Shown one piece after another: positions 24,352 through 33,591 of a stretch of 64,000 nt of DNA (the stretch's first letter is position 1; every line of letters begins with the position of its first letter). This stretch comes from UBA7916 sp036121365 (GTDB taxonomy: Bacteria; Pseudomonadota; Gammaproteobacteria; Comchoanobacterales; Comchoanobacteraceae), in NCBI GenBank assembly GCA_036121365.1, contig JAZAFR010000007.1, positions 62,001 to 126,000 on the forward strand, read 5' to 3'. Made by a program: the position numbers and the translations under genes. The notes beneath the pieces were generated by a model. The model made no database searches, was not told where the DNA came from, and saw only the letters and a program-made list of their open reading frames with translations.

Positions 24352-27300
24352 TCAGGAAGCCTTTGTTTTTTGGTGGTTTTGGCATAGTTTGATTAGTCCA
24401 AAAGTGGTGCCCAACACGACAAAAGATAAACCCAATATGCAGGCGGTGAAACCAGGGAATGCTTGTGATTTTATGTTTAAAATGTTGTTTGATACTAAGA
24501 TGGTTCCACACGCAACGACCAATGCCAATGGATTTTGTTTTAACGATCTCCATAACAGCCCTATGTAAATGATTCCGCACACAACCAGTGTGGCATCCAA
24601 GCTTGCAGTGTAGATCAATGTGTTCGCACTTGTTTGGGAACTCAATATTACAGCAACGGTGGTTACCCATATCATGTGTATGGCTTTTTTATGTTGGCAT
24701 GCGATACTTGAATGAATGCATAAGGTACTTGTCATGAGTAGGCCGTAGAGAACCGATGGAATTGACGTTAGATAGTTCAACTGGTAGAAGTGAGATGATA
24801 AAATGTTGATGTTACCGTATTTCCATAAGCTTTCTGGCATTAAAAATAGGCTGGCACCAAGTATGATCGCTTTTTGCCCAACTCCTGCGCAGACTCCAAG
24901 TAGCATTTGCTCTTTTAAGTTTGTTTTGAGGAAACGTGATTGTTTGCTAATGGTGTAATGTAGCCATAGACAGATCAGTACAGCGGTGAAAAATACATAT
25001 ATGAGTGTGCTGGTTATGGTGATTGTCCAGGTATTGTTAATGTTGGTTGTTGTGGAAAAAAGATGTGTATACTCTGGTGCTCTATTGATGAAACTTATTA
25101 CCATGATGGAGATTAAGCCAACGAGTATCTTGGATAGTATTGCAAAGTTTGGTTTTGATTGAATAAACCACATTGCGGCAATGATGATTGTAAAGAGGGT
25201 AATGACTGAGGTCGTAATGGTTTTAAATATAAAGTATGTTCTTAGTGTGGTGCCTTCTATCATGTCGTTATAGTGAACCCATTTTTCTGGTATGTGCAGA
25301 TAAGGGGTAATACTGGCTATTTGATTGCCTGTGTAGGTGATTTGGACTCTCGGTTTTATTATCTCTTGATTTGTTTTGAACTCGAATACGGTGCTCCAGT
25401 CTACTCTGCCGTTTGGATTTGTGTGTGAGGATTTTTTGATGACATCATAAGACGTGGATCCTTTTACGAAGTTGAGGAGTGCTTTTTTTGCATTTGTGAG
25501 TACTTGTGTCTCCGTTAAAGAGGGTAGTTTGGTGTTTTCTGATTGGATGTGGTTGAATGTTGTCGCGCTATTGTTAACTTTTACTATCAATCCATTTGTT
25601 TTTTCATCTTGGGTTCCTTCAAATAAGGCGTATCTAATTTCCCATGAGTAATGGGGCAAGAAAGAATCCAGCGATAGGTTGCCTGTGTCTGTTTTGACCA
25701 TGGTGTTTTTTAAGAGGTTCACCGTGTCCTTACGCCCTGATTTTTCAATCAAGTATTTTAGGATACTGTCTTCAAAGAGCACCCCTATGTTTTTAGTTGC
25801 AACGGGTGTTTCAATTTTTGCTATTGCGGTAATCTTCCATGGTTTGCTTAGGTCGAGTTTTTGTTCTTGGGCAATTTTTTTTGCTTTTTGTAATGCTTGC
25901 GCTTTGGTGATGTTGAGCGTACTTGCTAGCACAGGTGTTTTGTTCCAGCTATGAAAAAATACGCACAGTGAAACAAGTCCAATCACATATAGAGAGATTT
26001 TTTGTTTTGGAGTGAATTTTTCTTGTATGGGCTTGGTCGAAGGTTGCTCACGAGCTTTATCAGGGGCGGTCCAGTTTTTATTGAGATATTCTTTTGGGAG
26101 GTCCCCTGAAGTTGCGTGTTTGGTGTGCTTTATTTTTGCAATCATGATCCATAAAAATGGGGCGCATAACCCCAATACGCAGCCCAGCTGTTGAATCCAA
26201 ATTCCAGTTGTTTTCATGTTGAATAGCATTAAGCTCATTTGATACACATCAAATAAATAATGGGCTGTGATACAGGGTAATAGGCCATATTTGATGTAAA
26301 CCAGTCCATATAGTGTGAATGGAATTGCAAGCTCTATGACCCGAATAAAAGAAGGTTGTTGCGGGTAGGCTGCATGTGCCAATCCAAAAATGATTGCTTG
26401 AGTGGGAATTATGAAAATGAGGGCAGTCAAAGGTTGCTTGAATTTTCTTCCAAGCAATAGGAAGCTGGCGATGGGAAGGGCTCTAAACAAACATTCTTCC
26501 ATTACCCCTGCTTGAATTGATAGGCTAATGGGCATATAGAAAGGTATATATGTGCTGATGATATCAGGATCAAATAATGGTCCTGTTGGGATCCATACGG
26601 TTGGTATTTTTTGCGCAATTAAGTAAAACGCTGCGCTGTAGCCAACTGAAATTCCAAAAATGACATAGCCTATGCTAACTAGATAGCCGATTGTTTTTGA
26701 TTGGGCGCACGAGAAATGTCGAAAGCTCCACAGTTGGGGTAAATCTGGGAGGGATTTTCTTGTTAGATACTCTGCACAACAGAATATGACTGTCAAGTGA
26801 ATGCAGGTGTATAGACTGCCGTATATTGTGTTGCCGATATAGTTGAGTATGAAATTTCCGCTTGATTGTGTGGTCTCATAGCCCCCAAACCACTGCAAGG
26901 GGAGAAAGTTACAGTTGGATAAAGCCATGATGATGGTTATGGTTATACTGGCACACAGATTCTCTTTCCAATTGATTTGTCTTTTTTTTCCTCCTATATA
27001 AAGTGCCAGTAATGCCAATGTGCCATAGCCCAATAAAATAAAAGTTTGTCCGTAAGAGCCTAGTTTTAGGTTATATGATCGCATGTTATTATAGTCTTTG
27101 AGAAAGTTTTCGGGAAGTTTGATTGATGGTAAAACTTTAGATACCTTGTCCCCTGAAATGACAATGATGATTTGTAATTTGGCTTCACTGAGACTTTTCT
27201 TTGAGTTTTCAAATGTGAAACGGTGATCAACTCGTGATGGTTTTTTGTCTTGTGCGTAATCTTTTAAGGTGTAGTCGTTCGTATTGATCCCTTCCATTTT

Positions 27301-27795
27301 ATATGTTTTTAAGGTTTCTTTAGCCAGTGTGCTGGCTTCATTTTTAGTCAATGAGGGTAGTTCTAAATTTTCAGGGAGAATCATTGAGAAACCGTAATTT
27401 GAACCATTGGGGGCAAAAATGAAATGGTTTTCTTGTATTTTTCCTGATGTGTATAGTCGCACAGTCCAAAAGCTTGTTTGGGTTATTTTGTTGTCAATGG
27501 TTTGGTTGAGTAGGTTATTGGTTTTATCTTCTAGTGAAAGATAATTAATCAAATTGGTGTTGGTCTGGTATGATGCGGCAGCTTGGGCTGATTGTAAGGC
27601 GAGTGGAGATTCTTTGTTCAGTGTTTTTGCTTTTGCAATGGCTTGATCTTTGTCCAATGAGATTGGTGTTGTTATGCTGGGAAATATATATTTTTCATTG
27701 ACTTGACTGAAAATAATGCCCATTAGGGCAATGAGCATGAGTAATGTGAGTGAAATTTTTCCTTTTGTCGTTTGTGGGTATGTAATGTTGGACAT
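24352..27795 (-). CDS. Giant membrane protein with internal duplication and a CPBP intramembrane protease core
   Basis: Starting at 27795 the product has 1147 residues. After one membrane helix (about 12-30) comes an extracytoplasmic repeat (about 45-250), then a polytopic block (about 250-555) holding the CPBP/Abi protease motifs: EECLFR (433-438), FGLAH (His 474) and ITAHYLFD (His 512). A basic linker and another helix (about 600-616) lead to a second copy of the extracytoplasmic repeat (about 625-858), then a second polytopic block without these motifs. The repeats share the (A)QA..KAK helix, a SW.(V/I)R segment, LPSLT, RVD...FEF and I.LPE/IPE. CPBP proteases cleave within membranes; the substrate is unknown. 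The frame stays open upstream to 28188, but that part overlaps the divergent gene. Confidence 0.75.
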   Translation of the reverse strand: MSNITYPQTTKGKISLTLLMLIALMGIIFSQVNEKYIFPSITTPISLDKDQAIAKAKTLNKESPLALQSAQAAASYQTNTNLINYLSLEDKTNNLLNQTIDNKITQTSFWTVRLYTSGKIQENHFIFAPNGSNYGFSMILPENLELPSLTKNEASTLAKETLKTYKMEGINTNDYTLKDYAQDKKPSRVDHRFTFENSKKSLSEAKLQIIIVISGDKVSKVLPSIKLPENFLKDYNNMRSYNLKLGSYGQTFILLGYGTLALLALYIGGKKRQINWKENLCASITITIIMALSNCNFLPLQWFGGYETTQSSGNFILNYIGNTIYGSLYTCIHLTVIFCCAEYLTRKSLPDLPQLWSFRHFSCAQSKTIGYLVSIGYVIFGISVGYSAAFYLIAQKIPTVWIPTGPLFDPDIISTYIPFYMPISLSIQAGVMEECLFRALPIASFLLLGRKFKQPLTALIFIIPTQAIIFGLAHAAYPQQPSFIRVIELAIPFTLYGLVYIKYGLLPCITAHYLFDVYQMSLMLFNMKTTGIWIQQLGCVLGLCAPFLWIMIAKIKHTKHATSGDLPKEYLNKNWTAPDKAREQPSTKPIQEKFTPKQKISLYVIGLVSLCVFFHSWNKTPVLASTLNITKAQALQKAKKIAQEQKLDLSKPWKITAIAKIETPVATKNIGVLFEDSILKYLIEKSGRKDTVNLLKNTMVKTDTGNLSLDSFLPHYSWEIRYALFEGTQDEKTNGLIVKVNNSATTFNHIQSENTKLPSLTETQVLTNAKKALLNFVKGSTSYDVIKKSSHTNPNGRVDWSTVFEFKTNQEIIKPRVQITYTGNQIASITPYLHIPEKWVHYNDMIEGTTLRTYFIFKTITTSVITLFTIIIAAMWFIQSKPNFAILSKILVGLISIMVISFINRAPEYTHLFSTTTNINNTWTITITSTLIYVFFTAVLICLWLHYTISKQSRFLKTNLKEQMLLGVCAGVGQKAIILGASLFLMPESLWKYGNINILSSHFYQLNYLTSIPSVLYGLLMTSTLCIHSSIACQHKKAIHMIWVTTVAVILSSQTSANTLIYTASLDATLVVCGIIYIGLLWRSLKQNPLALVVACGTILVSNNILNIKSQAFPGFTACILGLSFVVLGTTFGLIKLCQNHQKTKAS

Positions 27796-27921
27796 TCTAT
27801 AAATACGGTTTAAGGATATGGGTAGCTTGCTTTTTTTGAGCGTTATTGTCAAGTTTATGTCTCTGGTTCGTGATTTTTTGTTGATAAGATGATACAGTGC
27901 TAGCAGAGTTAAGGGGGTAAG

Positions 27922-28233
27922 ATGCGTTATCATATCGTTTGTTATGTTCCACAAGGGCATGTCGACTCTGTGAAGCGTGCTATGTTTGATGCTGGAGCAG
28001 GTAGGTTTGAAGGATATAGAGATTGTTGTTGGCAAACTTCTGGAAATGGGCAGTTTGTTCCAGAGGAGTCTGCCTCTCCTTTTGTTGGTAGTATAGGCAA
28101 TGTAGAGACAGTTGAGGAGATCAAACTTGAAATGTTTTGTCAATCCGATTGTATTGAAGCTGTGATTGCTGCGTTGAATTCTGCTCATCCATATGAAGTT
28201 CCTGCATATGGTGTGTATGAGACTGTGTTTTGA
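27922..28233 (+). CDS. NIF3/CutA-like small protein (YqfO-type domain)
   Basis: The 103-residue product resembles the stand-alone form of the inserted domain of NIF3/YqfO proteins: YHIVCYVPQGHVDSVKRAMFDAGAG, YRDCCWQTSGNGQFVPEE, EEIKLEMFCQ and the terminal HPYEVPAYGVYE. Function is unproven; the fold is of the CutA/PII type and related proteins bind metal. AGGGGG precedes the ATG. It is divergent from the giant membrane protein, and trkH follows 15 bases downstream. Confidence 0.85.
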   Translation: MRYHIVCYVPQGHVDSVKRAMFDAGAGRFEGYRDCCWQTSGNGQFVPEESASPFVGSIGNVETVEEIKLEMFCQSDCIEAVIAALNSAHPYEVPAYGVYETVF

Positions 28234-28248
28234 TCAAAGGATTGTGGC

Positions 28249-29694
28249 ATGAAAATTTCTGTGTTTTTTTTGGGAGTAATGGCTGTAGTGCTGATGCTTC
28301 CCGTGTTGATGGTGAGTTGGTTTTTTTCTGAGCCTCATTTTTTTGCGCTGTCGATGGGATTTGTTTTTGGAGTGTGCTTTTTGTGTGTGCTCTCTTTTTT
28401 GATGCATTTTTGTATTCCGAATGTTTTTCAGTTTTCCATAGGCTATGATTGTGTTTTGCTGGTGTTGATTTGGCTGGGGACATCACTGTTTGGGTCATTG
28501 GTTTTTCTTTTGTATGGTTTAGACATTACATGGGTGGATGCTTTTTTTGCTTGTGTTTCAGGATTGACAACCACGGGTGCAGAAGTTTTTTCTAACTTGT
28601 CTGTTTTGCCGCATTCTTTACTTTTTTATCGTATGTGGCTACAGTTTCTTGGAGGTCTTGGGATTGTTTTGATGGCAGTGACTGCCTTTTCTTCTGGAGG
28701 AGGCGGTGTTTCTCGGGGAATTAAATTTGACTTGCCTGGACCTGTGGTCAGTTATAGTAAGAAAAAGCCTAAGCTGTCAGATATGGCTGGCTCTTTATGG
28801 ACTATTTATATGCTTGCAACGGTTTTGTGTGCTGTTTGTTTGCGTGTTTTGGGTTTGGATTGGTTTGAAGCCATGTGTGAAAGTTTTTCTATTGTGTCAA
28901 CTGGGGGATATAATTTTTATGCTGATGGGGTTAACCACTATCATTCCTACGGCGTTAAGTTGATCATGATGGTATTTATGTTGTTTGGTAGCGTGAATTT
29001 TTTGCTGCACTACCAATTTTTTTTCTTAAGAGAATATTTTGGATATGTGAAAAATATTGAAATGAAAAGCTACGTGATGTTGCTGTTTGTTGTGGTGTCG
29101 TTTTTTCTTGTTGTGGTGTCTTTTTATTCTATGCGGTATGATCCAGTGGACATTGTATTCACCGTTGTGTCTATGTTTAGTTCGTCTGGTTTTATGGTGA
29201 CTGATTTGTCTTCTTTTCCTCCGATGTTGTCATGTGTGTTGGTTTTTTTAGGGGTCATTGGAGGGCTTTCCGGATCAACTTCTGGAGGCATAAAAATCAT
29301 ACGTTTGCAATATTGTTATCAAGAAATATCGGATGCTTGTCGGTTGCTATTACATCCAAGGTTGGTTTTGTCTAATCCTGCTGTTTCAGTGGGTATGTCT
29401 GGCAGTTCTGTGGATGCAAAAGTGGTTATTATGCGTGGTTTTATTACGGCTTTTATTGGTTTTTTTCTGCTGTCTATTTTTGTGTTAACAGGGTTGGGGC
29501 TTGGGTTCCAAGATGCTTTTTTTTCCATGTGTGCTTGCTTTTCAAATACGGGTGTTTTTTTGAGTGATGGTTCTGCATTTTCCTCCTTTCCTGCAACGGT
29601 AAAATTGTGGTTGGCGTTCTCTATGTTGCTTGGCCGGATTGAAATTTTGGCTTTTTTGGTGATTCTTTCACCCAGTTATTGGTCGGGGAGGTAG
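28249..29694 (+). CDS. trkH: Trk-type potassium uptake channel subunit TrkH
   Basis: Integral membrane K+ channel subunit of 481 residues (483 in E. coli). Four selectivity-filter repeats are visible: LTTTGAEV, VSTGGYN, FSSSGFM and FSNTGVF; conserved GGLGIV, GGLSGSTSGGIKIIR and GRIEI also match. It normally works with the NAD-binding regulator TrkA, which is not in the window. Gene order NIF3-like/trkH/polA is tight, with polA starting 1 base after the stop. Confidence 0.96.
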   Translation: MKISVFFLGVMAVVLMLPVLMVSWFFSEPHFFALSMGFVFGVCFLCVLSFLMHFCIPNVFQFSIGYDCVLLVLIWLGTSLFGSLVFLLYGLDITWVDAFFACVSGLTTTGAEVFSNLSVLPHSLLFYRMWLQFLGGLGIVLMAVTAFSSGGGGVSRGIKFDLPGPVVSYSKKKPKLSDMAGSLWTIYMLATVLCAVCLRVLGLDWFEAMCESFSIVSTGGYNFYADGVNHYHSYGVKLIMMVFMLFGSVNFLLHYQFFFLREYFGYVKNIEMKSYVMLLFVVVSFFLVVVSFYSMRYDPVDIVFTVVSMFSSSGFMVTDLSSFPPMLSCVLVFLGVIGGLSGSTSGGIKIIRLQYCYQEISDACRLLLHPRLVLSNPAVSVGMSGSSVDAKVVIMRGFITAFIGFFLLSIFVLTGLGLGFQDAFFSMCACFSNTGVFLSDGSAFSSFPATVKLWLAFSMLLGRIEILAFLVILSPSYWSGR

Positions 29695-29695
29695 T

Positions 29696-32359
29696 ATGAC
29701 TCAACAGACGGTTGTTTTGGTGGATGGTTCTGGGTATTTGTATCGTGCTTTTCATGCGTTGCCGCCTCTTACCAATACTGAAGGTAAGCCTACTGGTGCA
29801 ATCTATGGTGTGATGAATATGTTGTCTCGTTTGGATCAAGATTATAGAGATTCAAAAATTGTGGTGGTTTTTGATCCTCCTGGTCCCACTAAACGTCATC
29901 AGATTTTCTCAGAATATAAAGCAAATAGATCTAAAATGCCTGATGATTTGGCATTGCAAATTGAACCTTTACATCGTCTGATTAAAGCGAAAGGTTATCC
30001 GCTTTGTGTTGTTCCTGAGCAGGAAGCTGATGATGTCATTGGAACATTGGCAAGGCTGTATGTTGACCAGGGGCACTCTGTGGTGATTTGTACAGGAGAT
30101 AAAGATTTTGCCCAGTTGGTATGTGATGATATCGTTCTTTTAGACACCATGCGCAATCGTTTATTGGACGTATCAGGAGTACAAGACAAATTTGGTGTCA
30201 GGCCAGATCAAATCATAGATTATTTGGCTTTGGTGGGGGATGCTTCAGATAATATCCCGGGTGTGATGAAAGTTGGTCCCAAAACAGCTGTGAAATGGTT
30301 AAATGAATATGCTAGCTTGGAAGGCGTGGTTGAAAATTCCGGTTCAATATCTGGAAAAGTGGGAGAGTATTTGCGGTCTTCATTAGAGGATCTTCCTTTA
30401 TACCGTTCTTTAGTGACCATTTGCCAGCATGTGGAGCTGCCTTTTGATTGGAGTCAATTGCATAGAAGTCCTCAAGATGTGGATGTGGTGTCTAGTTCTT
30501 ATGAGGATTTGGGTTTTAAAACTTGGCTTAAAGAGTTAAAGCAAAACGAACCTGTTTTTGAGAAAGATTGCCATATTATCCAAAGCTTGGCAGAACTGAA
30601 AGAAGTGTGTTCATCTTTTTTGCCCAATCAGGCTGTGGGGCTTGCTTTTTTTGAAGAAAAACATGTTGATTGTGCTGGAAAGTCTGTTATTAAAGCCCTT
30701 TCTTTGTCTCAAGAAGATATGGTTTATACGGTTTTTTGTTGGCAGCAGAAAGACAATACAAACTGTTTGGCATTGGATGATGTGATGATGGTCTTTCGAG
30801 ATGTTCTGTTTGGCCGTTATGATTTGATTTTGCAGGACTGTAAAGTGCTTCTTAAGCAGCTTGTACTGTTGTCTATTTCTGTGCCTTTACGTATTTATGA
30901 TCTTTCTGTCATGGCTTATGGTATTCAAGGACCCGGTCGTATTGGCATTGAAGATTTATATCAATCTTATTGCGATGCATTGCTTCCCAGTCGAGATGAT
31001 GTTTTGGGAAAAGGAGCAAAGCGTTTGGCTTTTGTTGATATCGCTTGTCAAGTGTGTGCAAATCTTCTTGGAAAAGAGGCGCTTGCTTTGCAGCAGATTT
31101 ATGCGGCTTTATCTGTGAAGTTTTGGCAGAATGAGTCTGTTTGTTTTTCCATTTATCGTGATGTTGATGGCCCTTTGATTGAAGTATTGTCAGAGATGGA
31201 GATTAGAGGCGTCTTGTTAGATGTTGCTCTTTTAAAGGAGCAATCTGAAAAGATAACCACACGTTTATCAGAGTTGAATCAAGAGGCCATAAATTTGGCA
31301 GGAGAAGATTTTAACCCGGCTTCTGTCAAGCAGCTCAAATATATTTTATTTGAAAAACTTGGATTGCCTGTGTTAGATAAGACGCCAAAAGGTGATCCCT
31401 CGACTTCAGAGGCGGTTTTAAGTGAGCTATCTGAGCGTTTTGAATTGCCCAAAATATTACTAGAGATAAGAACCCTTTCAAAATTAAAGTCAACTTATGT
31501 GGATGCATTGCCAACAATGACTTATCAAAATAGGATATATTGTTCTTTTTTACAAACCATTACAGCAACAGGGAGGTTGTCTTGTCAAAACCCCAATTTG
31601 CAAAATATTCCCATTCGGACAGAAGAGGGTAGAGCTGTTCGAAAGGCATTCGTAGCGCCTAGCGGTTTTAAGTTGGTGTCTTTTGATTATTCGCAAATAG
31701 AGCTAAGAATTATGGCACATATTTCAAAAGATCCTTGCTTAATGGATGCTTTTTTGACAGGAAAAGATGTTCACAATTCTACCGCTGGTGAGCTTTTTTC
31801 AATGGATGTTGACGATGTTGGCGAAGCAGAAAGACGTGTTGCCAAAACGATTAACTTTGGATTGATTTATGGTATGAGTGCATTTGGTTTGGCTAAGCAG
31901 TTGGGAGTGGATAGGCAAATGGCACAAGCTTATATTGATCGTTATTTTCATCGTTATCCGGGTGTTAAGTCGTATATGGAGCGTGTTAGAGAACAGGCCA
32001 CTACTGATGGGTATGTTGAGACAGTGTTGGGCAGACGGATTTTTCTTCCGGACATTAATCATCAAAAAGTCAGCGTGAAAAAAGCTGCGCAACGTTCTGC
32101 CATCAATGCTCCCATGCAGGGTACTGCAGCTGAGCTGATTAAACTTGCTATGATTCGTGTTCATCAATTGTTGAAAGATTACAAAGATTCATGTTATTTG
32201 ATCATACAAGTGCATGATGAGCTGGTTTTTGAAATTAGGGAAGATATGCTGGCATTGTTATTACCAAAAATTCGAGATATCATGTGTCAAGTGGTCAATT
32301 TAGATGTTCCTTTGTTGGTTAATGAAAAAGTGGGTGATAATTGGGGGGAAATGGGGTAA
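29696..32359 (+). CDS. polA: DNA polymerase I with apparently inactive proofreading domain
   Basis: Gap-filling and primer-removing polymerase, 887 residues. The 5' nuclease domain (about 1-290) keeps LVDGSGYLYRAFHA, VVVFDPPGPT, EQEADDVIGTLA, GDKDFAQLV and GDASDNIPGV. The polymerase domain has motif A SFDYSQIELRIMAH (about residue 660), the O helix RRVAKTINFGLIYGMSAFGLA and motif C IQVHDELVFE. The middle 3'-5' exonuclease domain (about 300-480) is recognisable by length, but the metal-binding DxE near its start reads LAFFEE and the later Asp motifs are absent, so proofreading is probably lost. The gene starts 1 base after trkH. Confidence 0.95.
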   Translation: MTQQTVVLVDGSGYLYRAFHALPPLTNTEGKPTGAIYGVMNMLSRLDQDYRDSKIVVVFDPPGPTKRHQIFSEYKANRSKMPDDLALQIEPLHRLIKAKGYPLCVVPEQEADDVIGTLARLYVDQGHSVVICTGDKDFAQLVCDDIVLLDTMRNRLLDVSGVQDKFGVRPDQIIDYLALVGDASDNIPGVMKVGPKTAVKWLNEYASLEGVVENSGSISGKVGEYLRSSLEDLPLYRSLVTICQHVELPFDWSQLHRSPQDVDVVSSSYEDLGFKTWLKELKQNEPVFEKDCHIIQSLAELKEVCSSFLPNQAVGLAFFEEKHVDCAGKSVIKALSLSQEDMVYTVFCWQQKDNTNCLALDDVMMVFRDVLFGRYDLILQDCKVLLKQLVLLSISVPLRIYDLSVMAYGIQGPGRIGIEDLYQSYCDALLPSRDDVLGKGAKRLAFVDIACQVCANLLGKEALALQQIYAALSVKFWQNESVCFSIYRDVDGPLIEVLSEMEIRGVLLDVALLKEQSEKITTRLSELNQEAINLAGEDFNPASVKQLKYILFEKLGLPVLDKTPKGDPSTSEAVLSELSERFELPKILLEIRTLSKLKSTYVDALPTMTYQNRIYCSFLQTITATGRLSCQNPNLQNIPIRTEEGRAVRKAFVAPSGFKLVSFDYSQIELRIMAHISKDPCLMDAFLTGKDVHNSTAGELFSMDVDDVGEAERRVAKTINFGLIYGMSAFGLAKQLGVDRQMAQAYIDRYFHRYPGVKSYMERVREQATTDGYVETVLGRRIFLPDINHQKVSVKKAAQRSAINAPMQGTAAELIKLAMIRVHQLLKDYKDSCYLIIQVHDELVFEIREDMLALLLPKIRDIMCQVVNLDVPLLVNEKVGDNWGEMG

Positions 32360-32370
32360 GCGTCTTCTCT

Positions 32371-33334
32371 GTGAAAAGGTTTATGATTTTTGTGATTGTT
32401 TCTGTGGTTTTCGAGCTTCAATGATTAACCGACTAGGGTCTTCTTGTTCTTTGCAAATAACGGTTGCCCCAGATGTGGCCAAAAAAGGAAAATCTTTGGT
32501 TGACCTGTTTGGGATTGCATCTCGTAGCCTTCCTAATACGTGGTCGCAAATTCATAAAAAAATCATCATTCCGACAGAAAAATCAGGCTATGACGTTACC
32601 GTTCATATTATTAATAATGATATTGGGGATGTATCCTGCAAAAATAAGCAAAAATGTGCTAAGCATAATGAGTTTTTAAAGAAAGACCCACTTCTTCTTA
32701 ATATGCGTAGGCAGATGTTTTTAGAGTAAAAAGTTGTAGATTATCTTTTTGCTCATAAATCTGATTATGACGTGACTGTGGTTATGAACTCTGAATTTTA
32801 CCCATTTATCTCTTTGGATATGAGTGATATTGAAAAGCAAAAGAATATTCAAGATCATTTAAAAAAATAGGAATGTCGACGCAGTCAGATGTTCAAGGGT
32901 ATACCGATGGGTTTTATTTGGGCGATGTAGAATCGGTTGCTTTGTCCTTGTCGGGTTATAATGATATTGATTTTTTCTTAACTATGGATGGTGCTGATAT
33001 AGGTTATGAGGAGCTGTTGTATTTCTGGATGAAAAAAGTAGGTATTGATTGTATAAAAACGAATATGCATTTTTGTAAAATGAGAGCATCAAAATGTTGT
33101 ATGTGGCAAGGCCATGGCAATGATGCTTTTTCAGGGCAGACAGAGAAGAATTTAAAAGTTATTTTTCAAGAGGCTCGTCTTTTACAGAAATCTGGATTTG
33201 GCCTCTCTCCTGGAAGGCACTTGAGAGGTGTAGAGAAGAAATACTATGTATTTAAAAGGGGGGTAATGTATCTGCTTGGTTATGAGAATATAGATTGTTA
33301 CATTAATTCAGCGGTTGAGAAGATGCTTTTGTAG
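32371..33334 (+). pseudogene. Pseudogene of the protein at 33592 (nonsense plus frameshifts)
   Basis: The translation aligns with the intact protein at 33592: FGIASRSLPNTWSQIHKKIIIP, VTVHIINNDIGDV, RRQMFLE, KVVDYLFAHK, then in another frame QSDVQGYTDGFYLG, FCKMRASKCCMWQG and GVEKKYYVFKRGVMYLLGY. The defects are a TAA at 32727-32729 where the intact copy has Gln, a frameshift at a run of seven A (32861-32867), a probable frameshift near 32420 after an N-terminal hydrophobic segment, and an internal deletion of about 35 residues. The residual similarity is high, so decay looks recent. Confidence 0.85.
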
Positions 33335-33496
33335 GCGGAGAGTCGCCTTGGTTTTGTCCGACCTGAGGTAAAAGGTATACGCAGGTTCAATAATCGGTGT
33401 AAAAGAGGTTTAATGTATTATTTGGGAACGACTCCGTCTGAGTGTAAGGGAGATGTTAATGATGTTCCTGAAATCTTAAAAGGGATGTATAGATGA
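33335..33496 (+). pseudogene. C-terminal scrap of a third copy of the same family
   Basis: Directly after the pseudogene stop the frame continues open for 53 codons to TGA at 33494. It contains LGFVRPEVKGIRRFNNRCKRGLMYYLG, which aligns with GLSPGRHLRGVEKKYYVFKRGVMYLLG of the pseudogene and its equivalent in the intact copy. No start or upstream part is found. The family has therefore been present in at least three tandem copies. Confidence 0.65.
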
Positions 33497-33591
33497 AAGT
33501 GTTTAGAAAGATCTATGTTAAGTTAATTCACTTTATATAAGAAAAGTGTTATGGTCGTGATCAACTTTCGTATTTGTTTAAGTGAGTTAGT

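Noticed and set aside
27796..28188. N-terminal extension of the giant membrane protein
   Set aside because: The frame is open, but it covers most of the divergent NIF3-like gene, which has a good ribosome binding site and a recognisable product; the extension has no domain.
32861..32870. A7 run in the pseudogene as a programmed frameshift or slippage site
   Set aside because: The same gene has an upstream in-frame TAA and a third break, so decay explains it better than recoding.
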